From: Pleurostoma richardsiae
Lineage: Eukaryota > Ascomycota > Sordariomycetes > Calosphaeriales > Pleurostomataceae
Assembly (NCBI GenBank): GCA_030052745.1
Contig: JANBVO010000077.1
Coordinates: forward strand, 1 to 64,000
DNA length: 64,000 bases
Direction of reading: 5' to 3'
Program-made: the position numbers and the translations under genes
The notes under the pieces: generated by a model
The model's database searches: none
What the model saw: the letters and a program-made list of their open reading frames with translations, nothing else
Told to the model about the DNA's origin: nothing
Part shown: positions 53,812-64,000 of the stretch, piece after piece
Numbering within the stretch: the stretch's first letter is position 1
Layout: each line of letters opens with the position of its first letter

Positions 53812-55106
53812 TGTGGAAGCTAATCGAACGCAAGAGACTGATATCAGGGGAAGGGATCTTCTCTGGAAGCAGGAGACTCGAGCTGCACACCGCGGAGCTG
53901 AGGCGAAGGTTCTTTGTAGGACGGACATGCTGCGAGCAACGGGTGTTCTCGGTTGCTTGAGCATCGCGGGTTCCCGTTGTCAAGTGCCCCTCGGCCCTAG
54001 CTGCCTCTAATATTGTCGCTTCAGATGCGGGGCCGGGTATGAAGAACCAGGAGCTAGGAGGCCGCGAAAGACTGAGCGGCTCCTCCCAGCGCGACGAGCA
54101 GCTCGATCCGGCGCAGGACCGGACAGCAACCGATTGGTGTCCAAGTGGATCTTTGGCTGGAGAGATGCCGGCAGCGGCTTCAAACGCCCACTTTTGAGCG
54201 GGAAATGGCTGACAGCCTCAATGTTCGAATCGGGCAACTGTATCCGAGTATCTGAAGGAAATGCTCAAGAGAATGGATTCTCTAATTAACTACTGCCTAC
54301 GGTATGAAGAGCAGGAAACCATCAATGAAGGGAATCTAAGAAGCAGCCATAACTCGGCACTTCGGGACTCGGAACAGCCTTTGAAAGTATGACGTTGTAC
54401 ATAGTTCACCGTAGGCGATAACGGCTCTGATCACCCTCGAGATAGTGTAGATAGTGTGGACACCCTTGCCTGAGCTACTTAAGTTTCTGAATCTCATTGT
54501 GGGGTCGGCTCTCTCCGGCAGTATCCTTGAATGACGACAGACTACTCTGCAGGTATGTATCTGAATACTCGGACACCTCTCAACTGCCCGAAACTGTTTG
54601 ACAGTGATAACCGCGAATACATGAATCTCTTCCTCCATAAAGCGAACGAAAGAGCCCTGATCCTACGCCGCTAATGCATGCGAACTCGGGGAAAGACTGC
54701 CGGCACGCACCTTCGTCCGCGCGGGGAAGCCCTTAAGAAGTTAAGCTTCACTGGTCTTACCGTCGATCATGATACTTTCAGGCTTAAATCCAGCTGTTCA
54801 ATAGCGAGCTGTCTTAGAAAGCATCATCCTCGCTCAGCTAGAAACGGCCCTTTTCTAGCAACTCGTGACTTTCTCTTGCCTTTTTTCCACCATTAATGTT
54901 TGCCAATGACCGTATTCACTCCCTTGTTTGTGCCGTGCCTCGGTCGTTGTCTGCCCGAGAATCAAGAGTTGGAAACCAGGTAATGTAGGAAGTATATATG
55001 ACACGGCATCATGTCGGCCCTGCGTCGACGGCTGTGCCTGGTGATGTGCGTTTTGGCAGTCTGGTTGTTTCTACTAGGAACCATACCCGGAGTCTCACTT
55101 CACATA
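53812..55106. other. Divergent promoter region of dehydrogenase and GH79 genes
   Basis: About 1.3 kb with no supported gene. A TATATA on the plus strand at 54993-54998 probably serves the GH79 gene. Confidence 0.5.
54993..54998 (+). promoter_or_regulatory. TATA box of the GH79 gene
   Basis: TATATA within AAGTATATATGACACGG, about 110 bp upstream of the preferred ATG (55107) but only 13 bp upstream of the alternative ATG at 55011. A TATA this close to 55011 makes the downstream start much more likely. Confidence 0.5.
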
Positions 55107-57036
55107 ATGACTGGAGCTCAACTCGTCCTGTCTCTGTTGGCCACGGCGTTGCCCGTCATACCAGCTCAATACATCAGTCTCAAGGGGGCATCTCTGAATG
55201 CCAGCACGCCGTTTCCAGATGCCTTCGTCAGCTTCTCTATAGAGTTCTCCTCTTTCCCAGATTTCGCTGGCAAGTTTTCCGCCTCCATCTCGGAGGTTCT
55301 CGTGAATCATTCAATAGACTAGACTAATGCCTGAGCAGGCAACCACTCTTCACCCAACGTCTTCTCAGACAACTTGCTGAACAATCTCGGCAACCTGCAA
55401 GGAACGAAGCCGTACATCCGTGTGGGAGGCAACACGCAAGACTATGCACTTTACAACTCCTCACTGGACGTCGCTTTGAAGGGTACCTACAACCTGAGCA
55501 GATCCGCCGACTACCCGACAACAATTGAGATCGGCACTTCGTTCTTTGAGTCCTACGCGACATGGCCCGGCGTGAAATTCTCCCACGGATTCAACATGGG
55601 CCTCGTCGGCAGGACCCCCGCCGCGTGGGAGACCCTCCGTGAAACCGTGCCGCTGGCGTGTAAAGCTCTGTGGCCCGATAGGTGGTATTGGTGGTCGTAC
55701 GGCAACGAGATGGATCTGTATCCGACATCTTCTCAGGGGCCCGTTCGGCCGGCTGACTGGAATGAGACCGACTTTGTGAAAGAATATCTCAACGGCACGG
55801 CTGAGATCAAGGCACTCGTCGAGGAGCACTGCCCTAGTCTTCTGTCGAGCGGCAGTTATGGATACTTGGCTCCGAACTTTGGAGGCACTGCGAACCGCTT
55901 GAAGGCTCCTGCTGCTTTCAGCGCGGGTCTCTATGAAGACAAGAGCATCAAGCTCTTTTCTACTCACAAGTAAGCCCAGGATGAACATCCGGTTGTTATC
56001 TCCAGCGGCAGCAAGTTGGAAAATGGACACTGACAGTCTTCCCTTACTGTAGTTATATCTCAGGCGCAACCTCGCCAGGTGTCAGTAAGTTCCTCGCACA
56101 TTCTCTTACCCCCCCCCCCCCCCCCCCCCCCTTGTTTCCATACAGTCATGCCCGATCTAATCTAGTCCCTCCTCGAAGCCTTACAAGGGACGCTCATGAA
56201 CCACACGCGGACTATGCTCTCTGTCGACGCGCACGTGGCCGAGTATAACAAGATCTGGCCTTCCGGCGGCGGTCCCCCCATGATCATGAGCGAGACCAAC
56301 TCCCTGTACAATGAGGGCAAGCCCGGGCTGTCCAACACCTTCGGCGCGGCCCTCTGGGGCGTCGACTTCAACCTCTACTGCGCCTCCGTCGGCATCAGGC
56401 GGGTGCACATGCACATCGGCACAGACTACAGGGTACACCAAATCTCCCCCCTATTCCGCCTGCTTCCTCGTCGTCTAACGTCCATGACAGTACGGGTCCT
56501 GGCAGCCCCTCACCACAAACAAGACCACAATGGGCACCAAGGCCCCTTACTACGGCAACATCGCCGTCGCCGCCTTCCTGGGCGACACCACCCGCTCCCC
56601 CGTCTCCATCGTGTCCCCCCCCCTCTCCTCGCCCCACGAAGCCGCCTACGCCGCCTACCGCACCACCAGCCACGGGTCCTCCTCCCTCGCCCGCGTCGTC
56701 CTCCTCAACATGCGCGCCTACAACACCACCGAAGGCGGCACTGGGCTCGGTTATGCCCCGGGGCCGCTGCCGCCCCGCCCGGTGCGCACGTACACTCTCG
56801 ACGTCGACGGGGCGGGGCTGCGGGCGGGGGTGCGCGTGGGTGTGCAGCGGCTGATGGCGAACGGGAGCGACGCCATCACGGGCATCACGTGGGACGGGTG
56901 GAGCTACGCGTACGAGCTGGTCGGGGGCAGGCCGGTACGGCTGGAGAACGTGACGACGGGGGAGGAGGCGGTTGTGAAATTGGGAAAGCTGCGTGTCGAG
57001 GTGCCGGACTCGAGTGCGGTTGTGCTGAGCTTTTAG
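55107..57036 (+). CDS. Secreted glycoside hydrolase family 79 enzyme, beta-glucuronidase-like (541 aa), 5 exons
   Basis: Exons are 55107-55269, 55339-55969, 56053-56084, 56179-56432 and 56491-57036. Residues 1-20 form a signal peptide (MTGAQLVLSLLATALPVIPA). GH79 enzymes remove glucuronic or 4-O-methyl-glucuronic acid from arabinogalactan or related glycans. Family landmarks: FSIEFSSFPDFAG, then GTKPYIRVGGNTQDYALYN, the acid/base Glu in WSYGNEMDLYP (about 178), HNYISGATSPGV and the nucleophile Glu in MIMSETNSLYNEG (about 313). The C-terminal 180 residues are the beta-sandwich domain. Intron 1 (55270-55338) is GC-AG: only a GCAAGT donor in phase 1 restores the conserved DFAG-NHSSPN junction. 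Intron 3 ends in AAG and holds a 23-base C run. The frame also extends upstream to an ATG at 55011, but the TATA box and signal peptide favour 55107. Substrate is inferred from the family. Confidence 0.9.
56109..56131. repeat. 23-base poly-C run inside GH79 intron 3
   Basis: An uninterrupted homopolymer of 23 C. Length in such runs is error-prone in sequencing and assembly. It lies in an intron, so coding is not affected. Confidence 0.9.
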
Positions 57037-57504
57037 GTGGGTTGGAGCAAGCCCGACAGGATGTACTGAACGGGCCCTTTTGACTATTCCGTAGCAGTGT
57101 TTCAGAGAAACGCACCAAGTGAAGTCATTACTGCCGTTCTGGTGGCCATAATAGTGGCGGGTAAATGTACATATATACTAGAGCCCGTACATACAATCGC
57201 GGGCCTTTAGAGAGGCTCCGAAAACGAGATGGATCGCCCACCGACAGCCTGTCGGTGGGTGACCGTAGATACAACATCTCCTAGGAAACGTGACGCTCTT
57301 CCGACTCCTCCCATGTTGAAGGCATATAGGACGGTGCTGTCCATAGCAATCCACCATTCTCACGAGAAAGGATCCGTAGCGTTCCTGGCCCACCACGTGG
57401 CGCCCACACTGAATTGATATTCCTGACTTGCCGTCATTTGTGCTTAGCAGGCAGCAACTCGCCCCCATTCAATTGTAAGCTTTGCACCTCCGCACGCAAG
57501 CAGC
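57037..57504. other. Convergent 3' region of GH79 and four-TM protein genes
   Basis: About 470 bp between stop codons; no gene seen. Confidence 0.5.
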
Positions 57505-58384
57505 TCACGAGAAGCGTTCACGGAGCGGAAGTCTCCGGTCGAGGGTGTGGAACGCCTGCGTCCGCGGGGTGAATGGCTGCTTCGGCGTGGCTGGCATCAT
57601 CTCGTAGACCTTGTCCGTCGTCGGCGATTCTTCCTCGTCCACCTCCTTCGGCTGATCCTTCTTGTTCGGCAGCATCGACCAGACGGCCAGCCCAACGGCT
57701 ACGACGTAGAGGAACCTGTGGCGGGAAGTGTTAGTTACCCACGGATTCACGACACCAATGACTGAAGCTGAAGCAGAGACACTAAACTTACAACATGTAC
57801 ACGGTCACGGCGAAGGTGCCTTTGGCGAGCTGACAGTCATGGTAAGCGCCCCAGGGCCGCGCCGGCTCGCAGCTGTACCGGATGTACCAAGCGACGGGGC
57901 TCGGGTACCGCTTATCGGCATAATCCGGGCCAGCCTGGCCATAGACGCTGGTGGTGTAGAGGGCCATCAGGGTGAAGCTGAAGACGAGGGCGACGATAGG
58001 GTACCATACTTTCATGATGAAGGCAATTAACTTTGCCAGCAACACGAAGAGGGACAGTACAGAGATGGCAACATTGAAGTCGGTCAGGCTAGATGAATTG
58101 TTAGCTGTCGATCTGTAACAGGACAGCGGGAAAGCTCACGCTAGACTCCAGACGAAGGGGATCTTTGGCAGTGGCCTGTGGTTGGCGTAGGCGTAGAGAA
58201 TCATATCCGGGCTCGAGTTGAACCCATTATTGTATCCCACTCTCCAGAGCTTCGTGCGGAAGAGATCGGGTTGCGCAATGCCAAAGAAGACCAGCGAGGC
58301 CACTACGCCGCCCAGCTCAAAGATCATCAAGAACCACATTGGCTTCTTGGACCGCCATTTGCGGTGGAAGACATGGTACGCCAT
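57505..58384 (-). CDS. Fungal four-transmembrane protein of unknown function (250 aa), 3 exons
   Basis: Exons are 58384-58140, 58088-57792 and 57715-57505. Introns of 51 and 76 nt (GTGAGC and GTAAGT donors, CTAAC branch sites) join in phase 2 to give 250 aa. Hydrophobic segments lie near residues 16-36, 82-107, 108-130 and 172-195. The loop between segments 1 and 2 has LFRTKLWRVGYNNGFNSSP, and the loop between 3 and 4 has two cysteines (YSCEPARPWGAYHDC) that could pair outside the cell. The C-terminal 55 residues are hydrophilic, with acidic and Pro/Thr-rich parts and possible phosphorylation sites. The overall plan is like uncharacterised fungal integral membrane proteins; no enzymatic motif is visible. 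The start is the ATG of MAYHVFHRKW just before the first segment. Confidence 0.88.
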
Positions 58385-61300
58385 TTCGAAGGTTGATTCA
58401 GCGGTCGGTCACGGTAAATGCAGTCTCCGCCAGGTTATCAGTGGGCAGAGTAGATGTCGCCCAGCAAAAGTCTAAGGATGGTCTCCTTGGCTCTTCGATA
58501 CCCGTTTCGTCCTGTCACGGTTCTGTTGTCGGCGGCTGCCAGCAGTTGCGGACTCTCTTCACATTGGAACACCAGCGTCGAGTTCTTTCAAGTCCACGGC
58601 TAATGTCGTCCGGCTTGGAGCAGTCTTGCCATCTGTCTCCGTGGATCGTCGACGATGAAGAGAGGTCTAAAGGCCTCCTGTCGGAATGGGGGCGGTAGGA
58701 GGGGCCTCCCCATGGTTTAAAGCCACCCGCTGATGGGGGACAAGGGCGTCAGCCCGAAAAGCGCAAACGAGATGCCGGACAGGGTGGGAAAATGCAGGAT
58801 AATCAGGACAATCACAGGCGGGAAAGCTGCGATGCCCAATCGGAGAGGGAGACATCACAGCTTAAGCGCTGAGAGCTATGCGAGCACGACGCACGATTGG
58901 CTGGTCTGTGAGCGGTCCATTAAGGACCCCAACCAATCCCGTAGCGATACGCATGCTCACCACACCCCCACCACAGCGACTACCACTGCGGTGACTGCAG
59001 CTGCGACCCTGCGGGAGGATGAATGGCGAGACGTGGATGGCTGCCGGCGCGAGCGCACACAACTGCTGTACTCTGGTGGCAGAAACACTGGTGTGAGCCG
59101 CCAGCACTTCTTCTCTTCCCAGCATTCAGAACCCCTGATTGCTGTGACTGGAGGCGTGCCATCACTCGGCGCCTTGTTACGGAACGTGTCTGACGTGAAA
59201 TGACGGCCTATGTCTATTAGGGTCCACGGCGCGTGGAATCTTCCGCAACTTACGGTGCATGTGGGCGGTTCCTGCAAAGACGTTGGGGTAGCTCGCGAGT
59301 TAGCTCGGCGTCCCGACCCTCGCAATAAGTCGTCGAACCCATTAACGCTCTTCTTCCAATCACGCCGGCCGCCGAGCTGAGGCCCGATCACGGCCGCAGC
59401 GATGGTGGTCCGGCAGGTGGAAGCCATGGTCTCAAAAAGCAGCCACACTTACGCAGGTGTCAACGCATACAAAGCCCGACTCGCCTGATACAGGGCGACA
59501 GCGGGCCATACCGGGCGGCACCAGTTGGCCAATACTATGTACCGCGAAGAGCAATGTCGCCTCCGGCCTATCGACCATCAACAAGCAGCACGGATAGCTG
59601 AACTGAGCCACAGCCGGTTCACCGTTTCACGGCTTGTGGCGAGGGGGAGGCTGCATGTAGCATCTCACATGGCTTTCGTGGGAGTTTCGGTCCTCAGGCA
59701 GCTGGCTCACCTACCGTGTCTGAAAATAGCCGTGGGATTGAGTCGGTCAGACGACTTGTGCATCGGTTTGACTAAAAAAGAACATCAAGCAAGCTGGTGT
59801 ACTATAGCACCGTACAAGAGCATTATCCTACAAGTGCGAAATCGTCGAAAAGGGAGGGAAAAGGTGAAAAGAAGAAAAGGTGAAAAGAACTGGTCTGGAA
59901 TAGCTGTTCCGAGGTGCTGCCAGCACACAAGTGTTGAAAAGTATATACGTTAGTACGGACGGAGTGCGGAACACGGCCTCTGCCTTCCGCCTCGCTCTCG
60001 GAAAATTGCCGTTGGCGTGTTTCGTTGCCGTTCTGTCCCTGGGAGAGTACTCTGTACTCGGGAATCTGTCTCTGGTTCTGGAAGAGCCCTGCATTCAAAC
60101 GGCACCCCTTTATACCGCAGCCTGTAAGGCGAATTTCGCGTTCTTGATCGGCGGGGCTGATCCAGCGGCTCGGACGTCTGACCCCGTTTCCCCGTTGCGA
60201 AATGGCGGGCTGAAGCATGTTGTGACTTCCCATTTGCGTACTGATCTCCCCGTGGAAGAAGCAAAAAGGTCATGATTAGGTAAACCTGATCTTGGATATT
60301 CCCACCCTTTCCTGCACGGCACCGTATGTGGCAGCGCCATTTATGCATTCGCCTGGCTGGGCATTGCTTTTGTGATGCTGCCAGCCTGTCACACCTAGGG
60401 AAGGATGGGAGGGTTCGGAGCCGGCTCGTCTGCGTGGGCCGTGGATTCCGGGGCTCGGCGGATCGCAGCAAGGGACCGACCGAGGCAAGGCAGACAGACA
60501 GACCGACCGGTAGAGTTATGTAAGATAAGGTAAGGTAAGGTAAGGTAGTAGCAGAGCGGTTTCAGAGGAACGAAGGATGGGATTTGCGCACGATGACGAG
60601 CATTTGAGCTGAGGAAGACGATCAACGGATCAAGGCACCTCGCAGGACCCAGCAAAGCAGCATGGAAGCAGCAGGGAGCAGCATGGAATAGGTGAAGATC
60701 GCGCCGCCCTGGCTGGAAACATCAGCCGATTTTTTGTTAGGCCGCTCGCGCTAGAGGCCGGTACGTACCCCGAGTGGGCCCGCGGGGGCGCGCCCTGATT
60801 GGCGCACGGTCGCTGCAGTCGCCCTACGGAGTTTAACCTGCGTGGGGACCGCCCGGTCTAGATCCTGAGATCGGCGCGACCCACCTTTGGCCCAACCTTG
60901 ACAGCGACATCCAAGTACCTCGACCCCAAGGGTGTACTCGATCTGTACTCGGCGCGATCCTTGGACTCGGGATGGACCCTATCAAGCAAACCAACACCCG
61001 CCTTTACTCTCGCTCCTTTCTCCCTCTCCTCTGCTACCTGAGGCAAGCTTAATCTCGCTCTACGGACTTCGTGCATGTTGCTATATTTCAGACATCTTCG
61101 CTAGAGACCATCTCCGTCTGTGCATGGAACCGGGCCCTGTGCTGAAGAAACTATGATGTGACGTTTCTGCGTACAGAAGCAGGACACAAGGACACTTCTC
61201 AAGCTTCGATCCTTCGTACATCTACGAGAAAAAGAACTGTTTAGCGCGGGCAGCTATTTTTGCTGTAGCTTGGCTATGCATCACATCCCCCATTGGGCAT

Positions 61301-63140
61301 GATCTCGAAGAGGCTGAAGGCGTTATCAGCCCGGAAGGAACAGGCGTCACGGGACGCCGGCAGAACGCAGGAACAGCAACCGGCTTTTGGAACGGATCGA
61401 ATAGACGCTTAACAATACTATGGCTGTCGCTTCAGCACCTGCTTGCGCTCTCTTGCCGCAGAGCTTCGGTCTGACTCGCGAGTCTCTGGTAGCGTACCCG
61501 GGGTGAGACTCCCGTCCAACTTAAAAAGGTCCTTGGTCACCTAGGCAAGTCTCTCGTTTCTTGAATATTTTCTTATACCACTCCACCTGCGGATACCACA
61601 TCTCCCGATCTTCTACGGTCTAGGGGGTTGCGGCAGACTCGGAATAGAGATAGATAAGGGTTCGTCCAGAGGGGCTGAGAGGCCATGCGATTAATCGCGG
61701 GCTGTCTCGCTCACTGTCCTGGTCTCAAACCTGGAAATTGGTAGAGTCGAGACATGGAACGAAGAGACGTTGAAAGAAGGATCGGAGATGGAATGCTGGG
61801 TGTTACAGTCTGAGACGCTTTCACGTTTACCTTCATCCTCAAATCCGCACATTGATGTAGTCTCCAAGTACTCGCAAGCCGATCTTCTACCTCAGGAGTA
61901 CTTCCGCTACAGCCTCTCCACTCTTCTCTCCACACTGGCACCCGCGGCGGAAGGCAGGCTGAGGGGACCCTTGTCGGCCGTGCTGCCGTGGCATTTCATT
62001 GCTGCCCCCGTCACAATCTAGACCGCGGCCTTTTTCCTCTGCCCTTCCTTTCCCATGCTCTGGAGCTCGAACCTCACTAGACTCCGGCCTGCTTCCGACC
62101 ACCGCCACCCTGTCTGAGGAATCTGAGAGAGACCGAGGACGCTCTGGTTGCAGAGCTCCCACACGTAATCCCGACCTGTCTGACCTTCTCGATCACCTCC
62201 CGCTGCTCGCTGCTCGCTGCTTGCTCCTCCTGCCGAGTGCCCAAGTGTGAGCAGGTACAACATGTTAGCTCTCGTGTAATTGCAGCCATAGCAACATACT
62301 GGGATTGACCAGACACCGACCAAACACCGACCATCAAAGTACCACATGTACTTGAGCTGTACACGGCCCTTCGCTGCTTTGCCGCGTACGTACCTTCACA
62401 GCTTACCCAAGCACACATCACCGAGGTGGCCACGCGCCCGCTCGACCCTCCCACGCCGTTCGGAGCGAGCGCCGGACCGATAGGGAACCTCCCAGCTCCA
62501 GCCCTCTCTGTCCCTGCAGCTTCCATCTCCTCTCCTGACCCCCCAGACTCTACCTGGGAAGTACATTCCTACCTAAGCCTGAGCCGCCAAACGCCAGGTT
62601 GTTAGCTTCCCGTTGCAAGCTTTCACCATCATCTCCTGCGTGGCGGATTACACACCCTGGCGGACTGTCTTTGGTGGCTGTTAGTTGCTGCACTTGACCT
62701 TCCAGTCCTCCAGATTCTGCTTCGCCGCCGGTATCTGAGGCTACCATAGGACTTACCAGTCTGAGGTGTCGACGCTACCTACCTACTTTTGCGGTCTAAA
62801 GTGCCCTCCCCTGTCGGTCAGAGATCGACGTTTCCCCTTCGCGAACCGTACCGGCACAGCAGATATTCCCAACAACTGCAAAACCTCTCCCTGTCCGCCG
62901 CCAGAGGGTACGTGTCTCGCCGCATTTCCGCCAGCCTGCGGAGAGCATCACCGCTAGACGGGGCGCGGATCTCCCGTCTTTTCCCCCTCTGTAAGACTTG
63001 CCCGCCTCCAGCCAAGCTCGCCGTGGCCGTGTCGGACGCTGTGAATCGTCCCTCCCTGCGAAGGAAAACTTCTCTCTTGCCTAGAAAGCGCCTGACAGCT
63101 GCTAGGCGGGCCAAATGTCCGCGGCCGCTCTGCTGTCTTC
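58385..63140. other. 4.7-kb intergenic stretch, including the leader of the last gene
   Basis: No gene is supported. The left end should hold the promoter of the four-TM gene. A TAAGG microsatellite lies at 60526. From about 62500 the plus strand is pyrimidine-rich, as in long fungal leaders, and ends in a short upstream ORF that overlaps the next start codon. Minus-strand and plus-strand frames up to 170 codons show no domains. Confidence 0.45.
60526..60545. repeat. Pentanucleotide microsatellite (TAAGG, four copies)
   Basis: Four uninterrupted TAAGG units with degenerate copies on both sides, next to short CAGA/CCGA repeats. Simple sequence in intergenic DNA. Confidence 0.85.
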
Positions 63141-63144
63141 ATGA
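63115..63144 (+). promoter_or_regulatory. Upstream ORF of 9 codons overlapping the next start (ATGA)
   Basis: The reading frame MSAAALLSS ends in TGA at 63142-63144. Its stop overlaps the ATG of the following large frame (63141-63143) as ATGA. Such an arrangement could limit translation of the main frame or allow coupled reinitiation. It matters only if the transcript starts upstream of 63115, which is not shown here. Confidence 0.5.
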
Positions 63145-64000
63145 CGTTGGAAGGCAAGAACGATTCCCGTAGACCCAGTCCGCCCGAGAACCTCTCCGCT
63201 CAGCAGGAACCCGAACCGCTGCAGGTCCAGCCTCAGACATCGCCTTCTGCCTCTCCCCCCTTCACGGGTCTAACTGATAGTCAATCTCCCCGCCGCCGCA
63301 GTCGCCGTGCGCCATCCGACGAGATCAGCCGGCGAGACGGGCAGCTCCGGGGAAAATGGAGTCCTGAGACCGGTCGCTATGGTCTAACACCTCCTGCAAC
63401 TGTCCCAGGCCCTCCCTCCGTTGTTGAGCCCGCCTCCTCCTCCTCTGCCCCTCGGCCGACCCGTACCCTTTCTTCTAACGCCGAGGAGAAACCTGCCGAA
63501 GAAGACTCGCCGCTACGGCGACCGCAAGTACTGCAGGGGAAGCGACCCTCGGACGAGGAAAGTCCTGCCCCCCCTTTGCCATCGCCCTTGAAGAAGGCCC
63601 GCCTTGACCTTCGCGGCAGCTTCAATATAGACGCGATACCTCAGGGGCCCGGATTGCTTCCATCAGGAGGTGCCACTTCACCCCTATTCTTCTCCCATTC
63701 CGCCAGGCGCCCGGCCGGGCGACCTCCGAGCTTCTCATCACTGGAAGCCACTTCGACAATGTTGAGCCGCCTGCGAGACGACAAAGAGGAGGTTACTACC
63801 CTCAAGCTCGCTAGGGGCCATGTCGGGACGGCGAGTCCAAGCCGATCGGCGAGCACGCCGCAGAGCCGTGGCTCTGACCGGAGTTCTAACCTCGGCCGCC
63901 AGTCTCGCACTCCGGATGGACCTCCCCTGCCCTCTCAGCTCCAACCTCTACAGGGAGTGGGCGTCATCGAGTTGCTCGAACAGGATGAGCGGCCTACGTT
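63141..64000 (+). CDS. N-terminal part of a large disordered protein, cut by the window edge
   Basis: The frame opens at ATG 63141 and runs to the last base without a stop: at least 286 residues. It is rich in Ser, Pro, Arg and Glu, with clusters such as SPRRRSRRAPSDE and a bipartite-like basic stretch LKKARLDLRG, suggesting a nuclear or signalling protein. The last visible residues, GVGVIELLEQDERPTF, look like the start of an ordered domain. A phrase of this kind, leading into an FxxDL strand, is reminiscent of the entry to PAS-type domains of fungal sensor kinases. That is a weak inference; the catalytic part is outside the window. No intron is seen in this part. Confidence 0.7.
   Translation, partial: MTLEGKNDSRRPSPPENLSAQQEPEPLQVQPQTSPSASPPFTGLTDSQSPRRRSRRAPSDEISRRDGQLRGKWSPETGRYGLTPPATVPGPPSVVEPASSSSAPRPTRTLSSNAEEKPAEEDSPLRRPQVLQGKRPSDEESPAPPLPSPLKKARLDLRGSFNIDAIPQGPGLLPSGGATSPLFFSHSARRPAGRPPSFSSLEATSTMLSRLRDDKEEVTTLKLARGHVGTASPSRSASTPQSRGSDRSSNLGRQSRTPDGPPLPSQLQPLQGVGVIELLEQDERPT

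Noticed and set aside
55011-55106. Upstream in-frame ATG extending the GH79 protein by 32 residues
   Set aside because: It lies 13 bp from a TATA box, and the downstream ATG is directly followed by a standard signal peptide.
1-64000. CRISPR arrays, intact transposons, retroelements or virus-like genes
   Set aside because: No regularly spaced repeats, transposase, reverse transcriptase, integrase or capsid motifs were seen on either strand.

Overview
ORGANISM. The window looks like nuclear chromosomal DNA of a filamentous ascomycete (Pezizomycotina, most likely Sordariomycetes). Introns are about 50-120 nt with GTAAGT-type donors and CTAAC-type branch sites. The gene set fits: KMT6/EZH2-type methyltransferase, eisosome proteins Pil1 and Sur7, PPZ phosphatase, a GH79 glycosidase, intron-bearing tRNAs and long intergenic leaders. 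I infer the class from gene content and architecture only; no species can be named. LAYOUT. 0.9-1.15 kb: small secreted cysteine-containing protein (-). 3.5-5.7 kb: coiled-coil protein (-). 8.2-9.1 kb: FAR-17a/AIG1-like membrane protein (+). 9.6 kb: tRNA-Lys. 10.1-13.4 kb: single-exon SNF2-like ATPase (-). 14.4-15.5 kb: NmrA-like protein (-). 17.0-18.3 kb: decayed TOS1-like cell-wall gene (-). 18.9-22.6 kb: RAD2/XPG endonuclease (-), divergent from an Lsm-fold NAA38-like protein (23.1 kb, +). 24.0-25.4 kb: PIL1 (-), divergent from a WDR6/Rtt10-like WD40 protein (26.8-30.3 kb, +). 31.0 kb: tRNA-Val. 31.5-32.5 kb: SUR7-like (-). 37.0-38.7 kb: PPZ phosphatase (+). 40.0-43.7 kb: KMT6, two exons (-). 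45.1-46.0 kb: mitochondrial ribosome recycling factor (+), convergent with a Gly-rich mitochondrial protein (46.1-47.2 kb, -). 47.7-49.5 kb: patatin-like phospholipase (-). 51.2-51.8 kb: unknown 143-aa protein (+). 52.2-53.8 kb: succinate-semialdehyde dehydrogenase (-). 55.1-57.0 kb: GH79 glycosidase (+). 57.5-58.4 kb: four-TM membrane protein (-). 63.1 kb to the edge: N-terminus of a large disordered protein (+), incomplete. WORKING TOGETHER. These are mostly unrelated housekeeping genes. Plausible functional pairs are PIL1 with SUR7 (the eisosome/MCC plasma-membrane domain) and the two convergent mitochondrial genes at 45-47 kb. The block from about 9.1 to 18.9 kb carries accessory genes and a gene relic and starts beside a tRNA, so it looks like a variable stretch between conserved neighbours. 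I see no virus-like element, intact transposon, CRISPR array or secondary-metabolite cluster, and no clear new multi-gene system. The best leads are the TOS1-like relic, a GC-AG intron in the GH79 gene, the long acidic tail on KMT6, the orphan SNF2-like ATPase, and an upstream ORF overlapping the last gene's start codon. Exon coordinates come from manual splice-site reading and frame continuity, without transcript data.
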